This document shows, one piece after another, positions 27,422 to 37,380 of a stretch of 64,000 nucleotides of DNA. Every line of letters starts with the position of its first letter. Position 1 is the stretch's first letter. The position numbers were made by a program, and so were the translations under genes. Under the pieces are notes generated by a model. It was not told where the DNA came from. It ran no database searches and saw only the letters and a program-made list of their open reading frames with translations. This DNA is from Pseudorhodoferax sp. Leaf267 (lineage in GTDB: Bacteria; Pseudomonadota; Gammaproteobacteria; Burkholderiales; Burkholderiaceae_C), in NCBI RefSeq assembly GCF_001422405.1, contig NZ_LMMV01000012.1, positions 164,830-228,829 of the forward strand, read 5' to 3'.

Positions 27422-29676
27422 CAAGTCTTCTTGAAGAGGTTGAAGGCACCGTTCAAGGCCATCGCGATGGCCATGGTTTCGTGCTCCGTGACGACGGCCA
27501 GTCGGACATCTATCTCCCCTCCAACGAGATGCGCGCCGTGCTGCACAAGGACCGCGTCAAAGCGCGTGTGGTGCGCCAGGACCGCAGGGGTAGGCCCGAG
27601 GGGCGGGTCGTGGAAATCATCGAGCGTCCGCCCCAGCCCATCATCGGCCGGCTATTGCAGGAAAGCGGTGTCTGGCTCGTCGCACCTGAAGACAAGCGCT
27701 ATGGCCAGGACATCCTGATTCCCAAAGGCGCCACCGGTAGCGCGAAGAACGGCCAGGTCGTGGTGGTCGAGTTGACCGAGCCGCCTGCGCTGTATGGCCA
27801 GCCCGTGGGCCGTGTGAAGGAAGTGCTGGGCGAGGTGGACGACCCCGGCATGGAGATCGAGATCGCGGTGCGCAAGTACAGCGTGCCGCATCTGTTCTCC
27901 GACGCCTGCATCGCCCTCGCGCGCACCTTGCCCGACAAGGTACGGCCGCAGGACCGCAAGCACCGCGTCGACCTGACCGATGTGCCGCTGGTCACGATTG
28001 ACGGTGAAGACGCACGTGACTTCGACGATGCCGTGTACTGCGAGCCGGCCAAGGTCGGCCGCGGCAATGGCTGGCGCCTGTTGGTCGCGATCGCCGATGT
28101 CAGCCACTACGTGGAGACCGGCTCGGCCATCGACGTTGACGCCTACGACCGCGCGACCAGCGTGTACTTTCCGCGGCGCGTGATCCCCATGCTGCCGGAG
28201 AAGCTGTCCAACGGCCTGTGCTCGCTCAATCCCGAGGTGGACCGGCTATGCATGGTCTGCGACATGCTGATCACGGGCAAGGGCGAGGTCCATGCCTACC
28301 AGTTTTACCCGGCAGTGATGTGGAGCCACGCCCGCTTCACCTACACCGAGGTGGCCGCCATCCTGGGCAACACCCGCGGCCCCGAAGCCATGCGCCGCAA
28401 GGACCGCGTGCCGGACCTGCTGCACCTGGCCGAGGTCTACCGCGCCCTGCTGGGGTCGCGCGAGAAGCGTGGTGCCGTGGACTTCGAGACGGTGGAGACG
28501 CAGATCGTGTGCGACGAGAACGGCCGCATCGAGAAGATCGTGCCGCGTGTGCGCAACGAAGCCCACCGCCTGATCGAGGAAGCCATGCTGGCGGCGAATG
28601 TTTGCAGCGCCGACTTCATCGCGCAGAACAAGCGCCCAGGCCTGTACCGCGTGCACGAAGGCCCCACGCCCGAGAAGAAGGACACGCTGCGCAACTACCT
28701 CAAGGCCATCGGCGCCGGCATCAGCATCACCGACGATCCGGAGCCCGCGGAATTCCAGGCGATCGCCAAGGCCACCAAGGACCGGCCGGATGCGCAGCAG
28801 ATCCACACCATGCTGCTGCGCTCCATGCAGCAGGCGATCTACACGCCGACCAACAGCGGCCACTTCGGCCTGGCCTATGAGGCTTACACGCACTTCACGA
28901 GCCCGATCCGGCGCTATCCGGATCTGCTGGTGCACCGTGTCATCAAGTCGATCCTGCAACGCAGCAAGTACCAGTTGCCGGCCCTGCCCACGCCAGGCGA
29001 GGCGCACGCGAAACTGGCCAAGCGCCTGCAGAAGAACCAGACATCACGCCTGGACGGGCGCGTCGGCGAGCCGGAACACAAGCCGCGCAAAGTCAGCGCC
29101 GAAACCCTGGCCTGGGAGGCTGCGGGCCTGCATTGCAGCGCCAACGAGCGCCGGGCGGACGAGGCCAGCCGCGATGTCGAGGCCTGGCTCAAGTGCAAGT
29201 ACATGCGTGAGCACCTGGGCGAGGAGTATGGCGGTGTCGTCACGGCCGCGACCACGTTCGGTATCTTTGTGACGCTGGACGCGATGTACGTCGAAGGGCT
29301 GGTGCACATCACGGAGTTGGGGGGCGAGTACTTCAAGTTCGACGAGGCGCGGCAGGAACTGCGCGGCGAGCGCACCGGCATCCGCTATGCCGTCGGCACG
29401 CGCGTCCGTGTGCAGGTCAGCCGCGTGGACCTGGATGGGCGCAAGATCGACTTCCGCTTGATCCGCGACGGCGAGGAACTGGTCACCAGGACCATGAAGG
29501 ACAAGGGGATGCCGCGCGATACTGCGGAGCCCGGCGGGCGCGGTGAAGGCGGTCGCATGTCAGGCCGAAGGTCGGGCCAGCAGGCGCGCGAACATCAGGG
29601 CAGCGCCTTGACGCAGACCTTGAAGAGCGCGGGCAAGAAAGCTGCGGCGCAGAAGAAGGGTCGCAATCGGCGCTGA
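27412..29676 (+). CDS. rnr: Ribonuclease R
   Basis: A 3'-5' exoribonuclease that degrades structured RNA, including defective tRNA and rRNA. The 754-residue protein has cold-shock/OB modules ([15 protein letters not shown] near the N-terminus), the RNB catalytic domain with the [13 protein letters not shown] acidic cluster, the [10 protein letters not shown] block, an S1 domain ([15 protein letters not shown]) and a Lys/Arg-rich tail. The N-terminal helix-turn-helix of E. coli RNase R is absent. The ATG at 27412 has no Shine-Dalgarno directly upstream; the nearest, AGGAAAG, is 26 bases away. Only 38 bases separate it from the divergent tRNA-Leu, so its own promoter may lie within the tRNA gene. 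Confidence 0.93.
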   Translation: MQATSLLEEVEGTVQGHRDGHGFVLRDDGQSDIYLPSNEMRAVLHKDRVKARVVRQDRRGRPEGRVVEIIERPPQPIIGRLLQESGVWLVAPEDKRYGQDILIPKGATGSAKNGQVVVVELTEPPALYGQPVGRVKEVLGEVDDPGMEIEIAVRKYSVPHLFSDACIALARTLPDKVRPQDRKHRVDLTDVPLVTIDGEDARDFDDAVYCEPAKVGRGNGWRLLVAIADVSHYVETGSAIDVDAYDRATSVYFPRRVIPMLPEKLSNGLCSLNPEVDRLCMVCDMLITGKGEVHAYQFYPAVMWSHARFTYTEVAAILGNTRGPEAMRRKDRVPDLLHLAEVYRALLGSREKRGAVDFETVETQIVCDENGRIEKIVPRVRNEAHRLIEEAMLAANVCSADFIAQNKRPGLYRVHEGPTPEKKDTLRNYLKAIGAGISITDDPEPAEFQAIAKATKDRPDAQQIHTMLLRSMQQAIYTPTNSGHFGLAYEAYTHFTSPIRRYPDLLVHRVIKSILQRSKYQLPALPTPGEAHAKLAKRLQKNQTSRLDGRVGEPEHKPRKVSAETLAWEAAGLHCSANERRADEASRDVEAWLKCKYMREHLGEEYGGVVTAATTFGIFVTLDAMYVEGLVHITELGGEYFKFDEARQELRGERTGIRYAVGTRVRVQVSRVDLDGRKIDFRLIRDGEELVTRTMKDKGMPRDTAEPGGRGEGGRMSGRRSGQQAREHQGSALTQTLKSAGKKAAAQKKGRNRR

Positions 29677-29722
29677 GGCTGCAAGCGCTCACCACCACAT
29701 CAATCGAAACAGGAGATCAGAC

Positions 29723-30478
29723 ATGGCAACGAACGGAAAAGTGGCGATCGTGACGGGCGCCGGCACGGGCATCGGCAAGGCTGCAGCCATGGCGCTGTTG
29801 GCGGCAGGCTACCGGGTGGCGCTCGCGGGCCGTCGTCGCGAGCCGCTGGAAGAGGTGCGGGGTGCCTCGGGGGCTGGCGACAACGCCCTGGTCGTGCCGA
29901 CGGACGTGGCCAAGCCGGACTCGGTGCGTGCCCTGTTCGACGCCACGGTCGAGGCCTTCGGCCGCGTCGATGTGCTGTTCAACAATGCGGGCGTCAATGC
30001 GCCCGGCATTCCGCTGGAGGACCTCACCCTGGAGCAGTGGCAGAACGTCGTCGACATCAATTTGACCGGCATGTTCCTGTGCACGCAGCAAGCCTTCCGC
30101 GTCATGAAGTCGCAGACGCCGCGCGGTGGCCGCATCATCAACAACGGTTCGATCTCGGCCACGACACCGCGCCCCAACTCGATCGCCTACACGTCGACCA
30201 AGCATGCTGTCGAGGGCATGACCAAGACTGCGTCGCTGGATGGGCGCAAGTACGACATCGCGGTCGGCCAGATCGATGTCGGCAATGCCGCGACCGAGAT
30301 GGCGATGCGCATGGCCAAGGGGGTGCCGCAGGCCAATGGTGAGATCGCGGTGGAGCCGCTCATGGACGTGGCGATCGTCGGGCAGTCCGTGCTGTACATG
30401 GCCAATCTGCCGCTGGAGGCCAACGTGATGTTCCACACCGTGATGGCCACCAAGATGCCGTTCGCCGGCCGCGGCTGA
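29723..30478 (+). CDS. Short-chain dehydrogenase/reductase
   Basis: A 251-residue classical SDR. NAD(P)-binding motif TGAGTGIG at 11-18, structural NNAG at 87-90, catalytic Ser in NGSIS (143/145), and Tyr156-x3-Lys160 in YTSTK are all in place. Arg37-Arg39 after the second strand favours NADP(H). The substrate is unknown. It is preceded by an AGGAGA ribosome site 15 bases upstream and follows rnr by 46 bases. Its stop directly abuts the stop of convergent nnr with no base between. Confidence 0.85.
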   Translation: MATNGKVAIVTGAGTGIGKAAAMALLAAGYRVALAGRRREPLEEVRGASGAGDNALVVPTDVAKPDSVRALFDATVEAFGRVDVLFNNAGVNAPGIPLEDLTLEQWQNVVDINLTGMFLCTQQAFRVMKSQTPRGGRIINNGSISATTPRPNSIAYTSTKHAVEGMTKTASLDGRKYDIAVGQIDVGNAATEMAMRMAKGVPQANGEIAVEPLMDVAIVGQSVLYMANLPLEANVMFHTVMATKMPFAGRG

Positions 30479-31924
30479 TCAGCCGGCTGCGCGCGCCAGC
30501 GCCGAGGCCGTCAAGACCTGTTGCGCGGGCCAGCGGTCTGCGGCCGCACCGTGCTGGAACACCGCACCGCAGGCTGCATCCTGCGGGCAAGCGCCAGCGG
30601 CCCAATATGCGGCCACCATGCCGGCCAGGACGTCGCCCGTCCCAGCCGTGGCGAGCCGCGCATTGCCGGTTGGAGTGATGCGTGGCGCCTGCCCAGGCGC
30701 TGCGACCACGGTGCCGGAGCCCTTCAGCACGACCACGGCGCCGAAGCGGTCGGCCAGTTGCTGTGCAGCAGCGAGGCGGTCAGCCTGCACCAGCGCAGTG
30801 GTCGTGCCAAGCAGCCGGGCGGCTTCGAGGGGATGGGGTGTCATCACGGTCGACGGGCCGCGCGCGTTGCGGGCGATCAGTTGCGCTTGCAGGCCGGCAG
30901 CCAGCGCCACGGCGTTCAGTGCGTCGGCATCCAGCACCAGTTGCGCCGCTTGCGCCAACGCCCGCGGCAGCACGGCAGCGATGTGCGTGCCGCCGCCGCA
31001 GCCGCAGACGAGGGCCAATTGGCGCAGATCCAGCGTCTCCGGCTCGCGCCACATGAGTTCGGGCCATTGCGCCGATTCACCGTGGGATGCCCCGCCCAAC
31101 GGCGCGACATAGACGCGCCCTGCGCCGGCATGCAGCGCGGCTGCTGCGGCCAACACAGCTGCACCTCGCATGCCCGGTGCACCACCGATCACGGCGACAT
31201 CGCCGTAACTGCCTTTGTGGCTGGCATGGGCACGCGCGGCCTGCGGAGGTGGCCCGGCGAGCCAGGCGCTGGCGGGTGTGACCTGCGCGCAGGCGCCCAG
31301 ATCGTCGAACCACACCTTGCCCGCGAGATCGCGGCCATGGCCAGTGAACAGGCCAGGCTTGAGCGTCAGCAGGCTCAGCGTGTGGTCGGCGCGGACCGCG
31401 TGCCCATGGCGCGCACCGGTGTCGGCGTGCAGGCCCGTGGGCAGGTCGACGGCGAGCACGCGCGTGCCGCAGCGGCCGATGGCATCGATACAGTCCGCCA
31501 TGGGCCCTTCGGCGGGGCGGCCGCCCAGGCCCAGCAGGGCATCGACGCACAGATCCTGCGGCCCCAACGCGCTGGGTGACGCGCTGCTGAATGCCACCCC
31601 GGCCGACCTGGCGCGTTGCAACGATGCGGCGGCGTCTGCCGGCAGATGTGCTGCATCGCCCAGCCACTGCACGACGGGTCGCCGTCCCCACTGCTGCAGG
31701 TGCGAGGCCGCCTCGAGCCCGTCGCCGCCGTTGTTGCCGGGGCCACAGGCGATCCAGACCGTGCGCGCGTGTGGCGCCAGCGCCAGTGCAAGCTGCGCCA
31801 CCGCCAGTCCCGCACGTTGCATCAGCACATGCGGACCCGCTTCGGCGATGGCGTTGGCTTCCTGCTGTCGTGTCGCCGCCGTGTCGTGCAGGGGCCAGGC
31901 ACGGTCTGGGGTGATGATCTGCAT
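30479..31924 (-). CDS. nnr: Bifunctional NAD(P)H-hydrate epimerase/dehydratase
   Basis: Repairs damaged hydrated NAD(P)H. The 481-residue fusion has an N-terminal YjeF epimerase domain (CGPGNNGGDGLEAA, then DLPTGLHADTG) and a C-terminal ADP/ATP-dependent dehydratase domain (VVLKGSGTVV, then GNARLATAGTGDVLAGM, the carbohydrate-kinase-like catalytic segment). Length is typical of the bacterial fusion. It lies 30 bases downstream of dadA on the same strand and is convergent with, and touching, the SDR gene. Confidence 0.93.
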   Translation of the reverse strand: MQIITPDRAWPLHDTAATRQQEANAIAEAGPHVLMQRAGLAVAQLALALAPHARTVWIACGPGNNGGDGLEAASHLQQWGRRPVVQWLGDAAHLPADAAASLQRARSAGVAFSSASPSALGPQDLCVDALLGLGGRPAEGPMADCIDAIGRCGTRVLAVDLPTGLHADTGARHGHAVRADHTLSLLTLKPGLFTGHGRDLAGKVWFDDLGACAQVTPASAWLAGPPPQAARAHASHKGSYGDVAVIGGAPGMRGAAVLAAAAALHAGAGRVYVAPLGGASHGESAQWPELMWREPETLDLRQLALVCGCGGGTHIAAVLPRALAQAAQLVLDADALNAVALAAGLQAQLIARNARGPSTVMTPHPLEAARLLGTTTALVQADRLAAAQQLADRFGAVVVLKGSGTVVAAPGQAPRITPTGNARLATAGTGDVLAGMVAAYWAAGACPQDAACGAVFQHGAAADRWPAQQVLTASALARAAG

Positions 31925-31954
31925 GCCGGCATTGTGCGTGCCGACCGCGCAGGA

Positions 31955-33208
31955 TCACGACCGCAGGCGCGCGATGCCCAGGCCTTCGGAATCGATGTCT
32001 GGCGTGCGCCCCGCGATCTGGTCCGCGAGGACGCGGGCACTGCCGCAGCTCAGGGCCCAGCCGCTGGAGCCGTGGCCGACATTCAGCCAGACGCCGGGCA
32101 CGCCGCTCGCCCCCAGTAGCGGCGGCCCGTCGGGCAGCATGGGGCGCGCGCCTTTCCAGGCCTGCACGCCGCTGGCCAGCTGCGCTGCGCCGGGGAACCA
32201 GTCGTGCAGCACTTTGTACAGCGTCTGGATGGACGCTTCGCGCTGGCGCCCAGGAGGCCCGCCCAGTTCGGCGCTGCCCGCCACGCGCACACGCTGGCCC
32301 AGGTGCGAGATCGCCACCTTGTAGCGTTCGTCCATGACGGCACTGCGTGGAGCGTTCAGCGGCTCGCGGATTGCGGCCGTGATCGAGTAACCGTGGACCG
32401 CCGCCATGGGAAGCGCCACACCCAGCGGCCGCAGCAGCCGGGACGATGCCACGCCTGCGCAGCACACCAGCGCGTCGAAGGCGTGCATCTCACCCGAACC
32501 CGCAAGCCGCAATTGGACCAGCGGCCCCGGCTGGATGGCATCGACGGCCGTGTTGAACAGGAAGACGACGCCCAGGCGCTGTGCCTCGCTCTTGAGCAGC
32601 ATGCTGAACTGACGGCAGTTGCCCACCTCGTCGTCGGGCAGGTGGATTGCGCCATGGAAGTGCATATCGGGACTGAGGGCCGGCTCCACACGGCGCGTGG
32701 CCTGCGCATCCAGCCGCTCGAAGCGCACGCCCGCGTCGCGCAGCACCTGCAGCCCGGGCTCGACCAGCGCCGCGTCCTGATCTGAGCGCAGCAGCACGGT
32801 GTAGCCGTCGCTGCGGTCATAGGCCAGGCCCAGCTCATGCGTGAGCTTGTGCAACTGGTCGCGGCTGTAGAACGCCAGTCGCTGCATGCGGGCGCGGTTG
32901 GCCAGATAGACCTCCAGCTTGCAGGCCTTGAGCCAGCGCCACATCCAGGCCAGTTCATGCGGCCGCAACGGCAGGCCAATCTTGATCGGTGCATGGCGGC
33001 GCAGAAGGTAGCGCGCGACCTTGCCCGGCATTCCGGGGGCGGCCCATGGTGTCACGTAGCCCGGTGCGACGACTCCGGCGTTGGCAAAGCTGGTCTCCGC
33101 GGCGGCCGTGCTGTGGCGCTCGAACACCGTGACCTGGTGACCTTCCGCAGCCAGGGCATAGGCGGTGGTGATGCCGACGATGCCGGCGCCAACGATGGCA
33201 ATGTTCAT
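31955..33208 (-). CDS. dadA: D-amino acid dehydrogenase small subunit
   Basis: A 417-residue FAD enzyme that oxidises D-amino acids to keto acids, feeding electrons to the respiratory chain. The N-terminal dinucleotide fold [16 protein letters not shown] starts at residue 4, followed by [19 protein letters not shown], the flavin-contact block typical of DadA, and a late [19 protein letters not shown]. No alanine racemase (dadX) is adjacent. It is divergent from rpsB and cotranscribed with nnr by proximity. Confidence 0.88.
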   Translation of the reverse strand: MNIAIVGAGIVGITTAYALAAEGHQVTVFERHSTAAAETSFANAGVVAPGYVTPWAAPGMPGKVARYLLRRHAPIKIGLPLRPHELAWMWRWLKACKLEVYLANRARMQRLAFYSRDQLHKLTHELGLAYDRSDGYTVLLRSDQDAALVEPGLQVLRDAGVRFERLDAQATRRVEPALSPDMHFHGAIHLPDDEVGNCRQFSMLLKSEAQRLGVVFLFNTAVDAIQPGPLVQLRLAGSGEMHAFDALVCCAGVASSRLLRPLGVALPMAAVHGYSITAAIREPLNAPRSAVMDERYKVAISHLGQRVRVAGSAELGGPPGRQREASIQTLYKVLHDWFPGAAQLASGVQAWKGARPMLPDGPPLLGASGVPGVWLNVGHGSSGWALSCGSARVLADQIAGRTPDIDSEGLGIARLRS

Positions 33209-33243
33209 GGCTGGTGCGGGGAAGGGGCCAGTATTGGCCGGTG

Positions 33244-33252
33244 TGCTAGACT
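33244..33252 (+). promoter_or_regulatory. Extended -10 of the rpsB promoter
   Basis: TGCTAGACT fits an extended -10 (TGn plus TAGACT). No good -35 is seen, as is common with extended -10 promoters. pyrH has a similar TGCTAACAT. A start here gives a leader of about 140 bases. Confidence 0.45.
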
Positions 33253-33278
33253 CGTCGGGTTTTGCTGATGGCCCCAGC

Positions 33279-33362
33279 TGTTGGGCTCATTCATCAAAAC
33301 AATCGCAAACCAGCCCAACAAGGTGTTGCGCCGCTCTTGATTCACTCAACGAGCCGGCGCAA
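33279..33362 (+). promoter_or_regulatory. Two-hairpin rpsB leader, probable S2 autoregulatory element
   Basis: Two strong hairpins precede rpsB. The first pairs TGTTGGGCT (33279-33287) with AGCCCAACA (33312-33320), nine bp. The second pairs TTGCGCCG (33326-33333) with CGGCGCAA (33355-33362), eight bp, with a further CTC/GAG inside a one-base bulge. E. coli rpsB-tsf is controlled by S2 binding to its leader; the same job here is inference. Confidence 0.55.
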
Positions 33363-33401
33363 AACGGGCTGGATTTTAGACCCAACCTTCGGAGTTACCC
33401 C

Positions 33402-34154
33402 ATGTCCGTCACCATGCGCGAAATGCTGGAAGCCGGTGTCCATTTCGGCCACCAAACCCGCTTCTGGAACCCCAAGATGGCCCCGTTCATCTTCGGCCAT
33501 CGCAACAAGATCCACATCATCAACCTGGAAAAGTCGCTGCCGATGTTCCAGGCGGCTGCCAAGTTCGTGAGCCAGTTGACCGCCAACCGCGGCACCGTGC
33601 TGATGGTCGGCACCAAGCGTCAAGCGCGCGAAATCCTCGCTGGCGAAGCCCGCCGTGCCGGCGTGCCTTTCGTCGACCAGCGCTGGCTCGGCGGCATGCT
33701 GACCAACTTCAAGACGGTCAAGACCTCGATCAAGCGCCTGAAGGACATGAAGGCCCAGCAGGAAGCCGGGCTGGACAACATGAGCAAGAAGGAGCAGCTC
33801 ATGTTCGCCCGGGAGATGGCCAAGCTGGAGAAGGACATCGGCGGCATCCAGGACATGGGTGCGCTGCCTGACGCAATCTTCGTGATCGACGTGGGCTTCC
33901 ACAAGATCGCCATCGCCGAAGCCCGCAAGCTGGGCATCCCGCTGATCGGCGTCGTGGACTCCAACCACTCGCCCGAAGGCATCGACTATGTGATCCCTGG
34001 CAACGACGACTCGGCCAAGGCTGTGACGCTGTATGCGCGCGGCATCGCCGACGCCATCATCGAAGGCCGTAACAACGCCGGCAACGACGTGGTCAAGGCA
34101 GTGGCTGCCGAGAGCGGCGACGAATTCGTCGAAGTGAACGAGGCCGCGGCCTGA
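33402..34154 (+). CDS. rpsB: 30S ribosomal protein S2
   Basis: A 250-residue essential small-subunit protein. It begins [20 protein letters not shown] and carries the usual [20 protein letters not shown] and [18 protein letters not shown] segments. The ATG at 33402 follows a GGAG site (33391-33394). tsf follows after a terminator-like hairpin. The acidic C-terminus (EVNEAAA) is typical of betaproteobacterial S2. Confidence 0.98.
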   Translation: MSVTMREMLEAGVHFGHQTRFWNPKMAPFIFGHRNKIHIINLEKSLPMFQAAAKFVSQLTANRGTVLMVGTKRQAREILAGEARRAGVPFVDQRWLGGMLTNFKTVKTSIKRLKDMKAQQEAGLDNMSKKEQLMFAREMAKLEKDIGGIQDMGALPDAIFVIDVGFHKIAIAEARKLGIPLIGVVDSNHSPEGIDYVIPGNDDSAKAVTLYARGIADAIIEGRNNAGNDVVKAVAAESGDEFVEVNEAAA

Positions 34155-34189
34155 TCGACTCCCGAGAACGCGCTCCGGCGCGATGAAAG

Positions 34190-34213
34190 AGGGGCTGCAC
34201 GGCCCCTTTTCTC
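34190..34213 (+). terminator. Hairpin with T-run between rpsB and tsf
   Basis: AGGGGC (34190-34195) pairs with GCCCCT (34202-34207) and is followed by TTTTCTCTTT. It looks like a partial terminator that would lower tsf transcription relative to rpsB, a common arrangement for this pair. Confidence 0.65.
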
Positions 34214-34257
34214 TTTCCAGTTTGTTTGTTGTTGAATCCCGAGACGGAGAATTGAAG

Positions 34258-35181
34258 ATGGCTGCTATCACCGCAAGCATGGTTGCTGAACTGCGCGGCA
34301 AGACCGACGCACCGATGATGGAATGCAAGAAGGCGCTGACCGAAGCCGGTGGCGACATGGCCAAGGCAGAAGAGCTGCTTCGCGTGAAGCTGGGCAGCAA
34401 GGCTGGCAAGGCCGCCTCGCGCGTCACGGCCGAGGGCGTCGTCGTCAGCGCCGTGAACGGCACGGCCGGCGCGCTGCTGGAAGTCAACTGCGAAACCGAC
34501 TTCGTGACCAAGAACGACAGCTTCCTGGCATTGGCTCAAGGCGCCGTCGATTTGATCGTGCAGCACAACCCCGCCGACATCGAGGCGCTGGGCGCGCTGG
34601 CCTACAGCCAGGACGGCTTCGGCCCCACGCTGGAAGATGTGCGCAAGGGCCTGATCGGCAAGATCGGCGAGAACATGAGCTTCCGCCGCTTCAAGCGCTA
34701 CGCGGACGGCGGCAAGCTGGCTGGCTACCTGCACGGCACGCGCATCGGGGTACTGGTCGAGTACGAAGGCAGCGAGACGGCAGCCAAGGACGTCGCCATG
34801 CACGTGGCTGCGATGAAGCCCGTCGCGCTGACCAGCGCCGACGTGCCGGCCGAGCTGGTGCAGAAGGAACGTTCGGTCGCAGCGGCCAAGGCCGAGGAAG
34901 ACAAGAGGATCGCCGAGGCCGCCGGCAAGCCCGTGCAGTCCGACGAGATCGTCGCCAAGCGCATCGAAGGCGGCGTGCAGAAGTACCTGAAGGAAGTCTC
35001 GCTGTACAACCAGTCCTTCGTGAAGAACGACAAGCAGACCGTCGAGCAGATGCTCAAGGCCGCCGACACCCAGGTCAAGTCGTTCACGCTTTATGTGGTG
35101 GGCGAGGGCATCGAGAAGAAGGTCGACGATTTCGCGGCCGAAGTGGCGGCCCAGGTCGCGGCCGCCAAGGGCGCCGCCTGA
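34258..35181 (+). CDS. tsf: Elongation factor Ts
   Basis: Nucleotide exchange factor for EF-Tu. The 307-residue protein starts with the UBA-like domain ([20 protein letters not shown], residues 10-29), then the EF-Tu contact TDFV in [10 protein letters not shown], the coiled dimerisation domain and the C-terminal module. The length is slightly above the E. coli protein (283) because of a longer C-terminal region, as in other betaproteobacteria. The ATG at 34258 follows a GGAG site. It is downstream of rpsB. Confidence 0.98.
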   Translation: MAAITASMVAELRGKTDAPMMECKKALTEAGGDMAKAEELLRVKLGSKAGKAASRVTAEGVVVSAVNGTAGALLEVNCETDFVTKNDSFLALAQGAVDLIVQHNPADIEALGALAYSQDGFGPTLEDVRKGLIGKIGENMSFRRFKRYADGGKLAGYLHGTRIGVLVEYEGSETAAKDVAMHVAAMKPVALTSADVPAELVQKERSVAAAKAEEDKRIAEAAGKPVQSDEIVAKRIEGGVQKYLKEVSLYNQSFVKNDKQTVEQMLKAADTQVKSFTLYVVGEGIEKKVDDFAAEVAAQVAAAKGAA

Positions 35182-35230
35182 GGCCCGGTGCCTGCCGGCA
35201 GCGCGATCCGCGCATCCTGTCGGTGGGCCT

Positions 35231-35239
35231 TGCTAACAT
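35231..35239 (+). promoter_or_regulatory. Possible extended -10 upstream of pyrH
   Basis: TGCTAACAT matches an extended -10 about 33 bases before the pyrH start, with no clear -35. It would let pyrH-frr and the genes beyond be transcribed apart from rpsB-tsf. Confidence 0.4.
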
Positions 35240-35271
35240 TCCACACCACCGCATCACCATAAGGGAAGTTC

Positions 35272-35994
35272 ATGTCCGCTGCCATACCGGCCCATAAGCG
35301 CATCTTGCTGAAGCTGTCGGGCGAGGCGCTGATGGGGGACGACCAGTTCGGCATCAACCGCGACACCATCGTCCGCATGGTCGAGGAGGTTGCCGAGATC
35401 ACCCGCATGGGTGTCGAGGTGGCTGTGGTGATCGGTGGCGGCAACATCTTCCGCGGCGTCGCCGGCGGAGCGGTCGGCATGGACCGAGCAACCGCCGACT
35501 ACATGGGCATGCTGGCCACGGTCATGAACGCTCTGGCGCTGGCCGACACGATGAACAAGGCCGGCCTCGTGGCCCGTGTGATGTCCGCCATTGCCATCGA
35601 CCAGGTGGTCGAGCCCTATGTGCGCCCCAAGGCGCTGCAATATCTGGAAGAAGGCAAGGTGGTGGTCTTCGCGGCCGGCACCGGCAACCCGTTCTTCACG
35701 ACCGACACGGCTGCGGCTTTGCGCGGCGCGGAGATCGGCGCTGCGCTTGTGCTGAAGGCAACCAAGGTTGATGGCGTGTACACGGCCGACCCGAAGAAGG
35801 ACCCGACCGCCACGCGCTACACCCGCCTGTCGTTCGACGAAGCCATCGCGAAGAACCTGGGCATCATGGACGCGACCGCATTCGCGCTGTGCCGCGACCA
35901 GAAGCTGCCGATCAAGGTGTTTTCGATCTTCAAGCATGGCGCGCTCAAGCGCGTGGTGCTTGGCGAGGACGAAGGCACTCTGGTGTATGCCTGA
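35272..35994 (+). CDS. pyrH: UMP kinase
   Basis: Phosphorylates UMP to UDP in pyrimidine synthesis. The 240-residue hexameric enzyme of the amino-acid-kinase fold has KLSGEALMG at 14-22, [14 protein letters not shown] for phosphate binding, [20 protein letters not shown], and [23 protein letters not shown] lies nine bases upstream. Length and motifs are standard. The order tsf-pyrH-frr is conserved in proteobacteria. Confidence 0.98.
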   Translation: MSAAIPAHKRILLKLSGEALMGDDQFGINRDTIVRMVEEVAEITRMGVEVAVVIGGGNIFRGVAGGAVGMDRATADYMGMLATVMNALALADTMNKAGLVARVMSAIAIDQVVEPYVRPKALQYLEEGKVVVFAAGTGNPFFTTDTAAALRGAEIGAALVLKATKVDGVYTADPKKDPTATRYTRLSFDEAIAKNLGIMDATAFALCRDQKLPIKVFSIFKHGALKRVVLGEDEGTLVYA

Positions 35995-36000
35995 TCCTGC

Positions 36001-36029
36001 GGCCGCGTGCGCCTGATGGCGCGGCGGCC
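36001..36029 (+). other. Very stable hairpin between pyrH and frr
   Basis: GGCCGC and GCGCC on the left arm pair with GGCGC and GCGGCC on the right, eleven base pairs interrupted by a small internal loop (GT opposite G), closed by TGAT. It starts six bases past the pyrH stop. There is no T-run, so it more likely protects or processes the mRNA than terminates. Confidence 0.5.
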
Positions 36030-36051
36030 CCCATGAGAAGTCGGAGAGAGC

Positions 36052-36612
36052 ATGACAATCGCAGACATCAAGAGTACGACGGAAACACGCATGGGCCAGT
36101 CCCTGGCGTCGCTCCGGCACAACCTCACGCGCGTGCGCACCGGCCGCGCCAACCCCGCATTGCTCGACACGGTGCAGGTGGACTACTACGGCTCGCTGGT
36201 GCCTATCAGCCAGGTGGCCAATGTGTCGCTGCTCGACGCGCGCACGATCAGCGTTCAGCCCTGGGAGAAGGGAATGGGCGCCAAGATCGAGAAGGCCATT
36301 CGTGAGAGCGACCTGGGCCTGAACCCGGCGTCCATGGGTGAACTCATCCGCGTGCCGATGCCGATGATGACCGAGGAGCGGCGCAAGGAGCTGACCAAGG
36401 TGGTGCGCGGCGAGGGCGAGAACGCCAAGGTCGCCGTGCGCAACCTGCGCCGCGATGCCAACGAGGCCGTGAAGAAGCTGGTCAAGGACAAGCTGGCTTC
36501 GGAGGACGAGCAAAAGCGCGCCGAGGCCGACATCCAGAGGACGACGGACAAGCACATTGCCGAGGTCGACCAGATGGTGGCGGCCAAGGAGCAGGATCTG
36601 CTGGCGGTGTGA
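36052..36612 (+). CDS. frr: Ribosome recycling factor
   Basis: Splits the post-termination ribosome together with EF-G. The 186-residue protein has the three-helix-bundle signature: an N-terminal helix with [20 protein letters not shown], the [16 protein letters not shown] hinge, and RIPLP-type segment [15 protein letters not shown], then a long charged C-terminal helix. The ATG at 36052 follows a GGAGAGAG site. It is 57 bases after pyrH and 49 before uppS. Confidence 0.98.
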   Translation: MTIADIKSTTETRMGQSLASLRHNLTRVRTGRANPALLDTVQVDYYGSLVPISQVANVSLLDARTISVQPWEKGMGAKIEKAIRESDLGLNPASMGELIRVPMPMMTEERRKELTKVVRGEGENAKVAVRNLRRDANEAVKKLVKDKLASEDEQKRAEADIQRTTDKHIAEVDQMVAAKEQDLLAV

Positions 36613-36661
36613 TGCACACGGCCTGGTTGCTTCATTCCTTGCTGGCGCGGGGGCTTGGCGG

Positions 36662-37372
36662 GTGAGCGCCATCCCGCGCCACATCGCGATCGTGATGGAT
36701 GGCAACGGCCGTTGGGCCACGCGCCGCTTTCTTCCGCGCGTCGCCGGCCATCGCCAGGGCGTCGAGTCGCTGCGTCGTTGCGTGCAGGCCTGTCTGGACC
36801 GCGACGTCCGCGTGCTGACGGTGTTCGCCTTTTCCTCCGAGAACTGGGACCGTCCGCAGGACGAGGTCTCCGGGCTGATGTCGCTCATGGTCGGCGTGCT
36901 GGCCAAGGAAGTCATGCCGCTCAAGGCCAACGGCGTGCGGCTGCACTTCGTCGGCGCATTGCATGCGCTTTCGGACAAGGTGCGTCGCGGTTTGGAGCAG
37001 GCGGAGCGCGATACGGCCGACAACAGCAAGCTGGTGCTCAACATCTGTTTCAACTACGGTGGTCGCTGGGACATCGCCCAGGCGGCCCAGCGTCTGGCCG
37101 AGGCCGGACAGCCCATCACCGAGGCCAGCCTGAACGAGGCGATGGCCCTGTCGCACGTGCCCGATCCGGATCTCGTGATCCGCACGGGCGGCGAGTTCCG
37201 CATCAGCAACTTCCTGCTGTGGCAATCGGCCTATTCCGAGTTCGTCTTCAGCGACAAGCTGTGGCCGGACTTCGACACGGCCGCGCTCGACGAGGCGATT
37301 GCCAGCTATGGCCGGCGCGAGCGCCGCTTCGGCAAGACGTCCGATCAGGTCGTTGCGGGCCGGGGCGCCTGA
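36662..37372 (+). CDS. uppS: Undecaprenyl diphosphate synthase
   Basis: Makes the C55 lipid carrier for peptidoglycan and O-antigen. The 236-residue cis-prenyltransferase begins with the catalytic block HIAIVMDGNGRWA (Asp in MDGNGRWA), followed by FAFSSENWDRP, NICFNYGGR and the C-terminal DLVIRTGGEFRISNF. The start is GTG at 36662; the upstream in-frame extension overlaps frr and has no homology. cdsA begins eight bases downstream. Confidence 0.96.
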   Translation: MSAIPRHIAIVMDGNGRWATRRFLPRVAGHRQGVESLRRCVQACLDRDVRVLTVFAFSSENWDRPQDEVSGLMSLMVGVLAKEVMPLKANGVRLHFVGALHALSDKVRRGLEQAERDTADNSKLVLNICFNYGGRWDIAQAAQRLAEAGQPITEASLNEAMALSHVPDPDLVIRTGGEFRISNFLLWQSAYSEFVFSDKLWPDFDTAALDEAIASYGRRERRFGKTSDQVVAGRGA

Positions 37373-37380
37373 AGTCGCCC

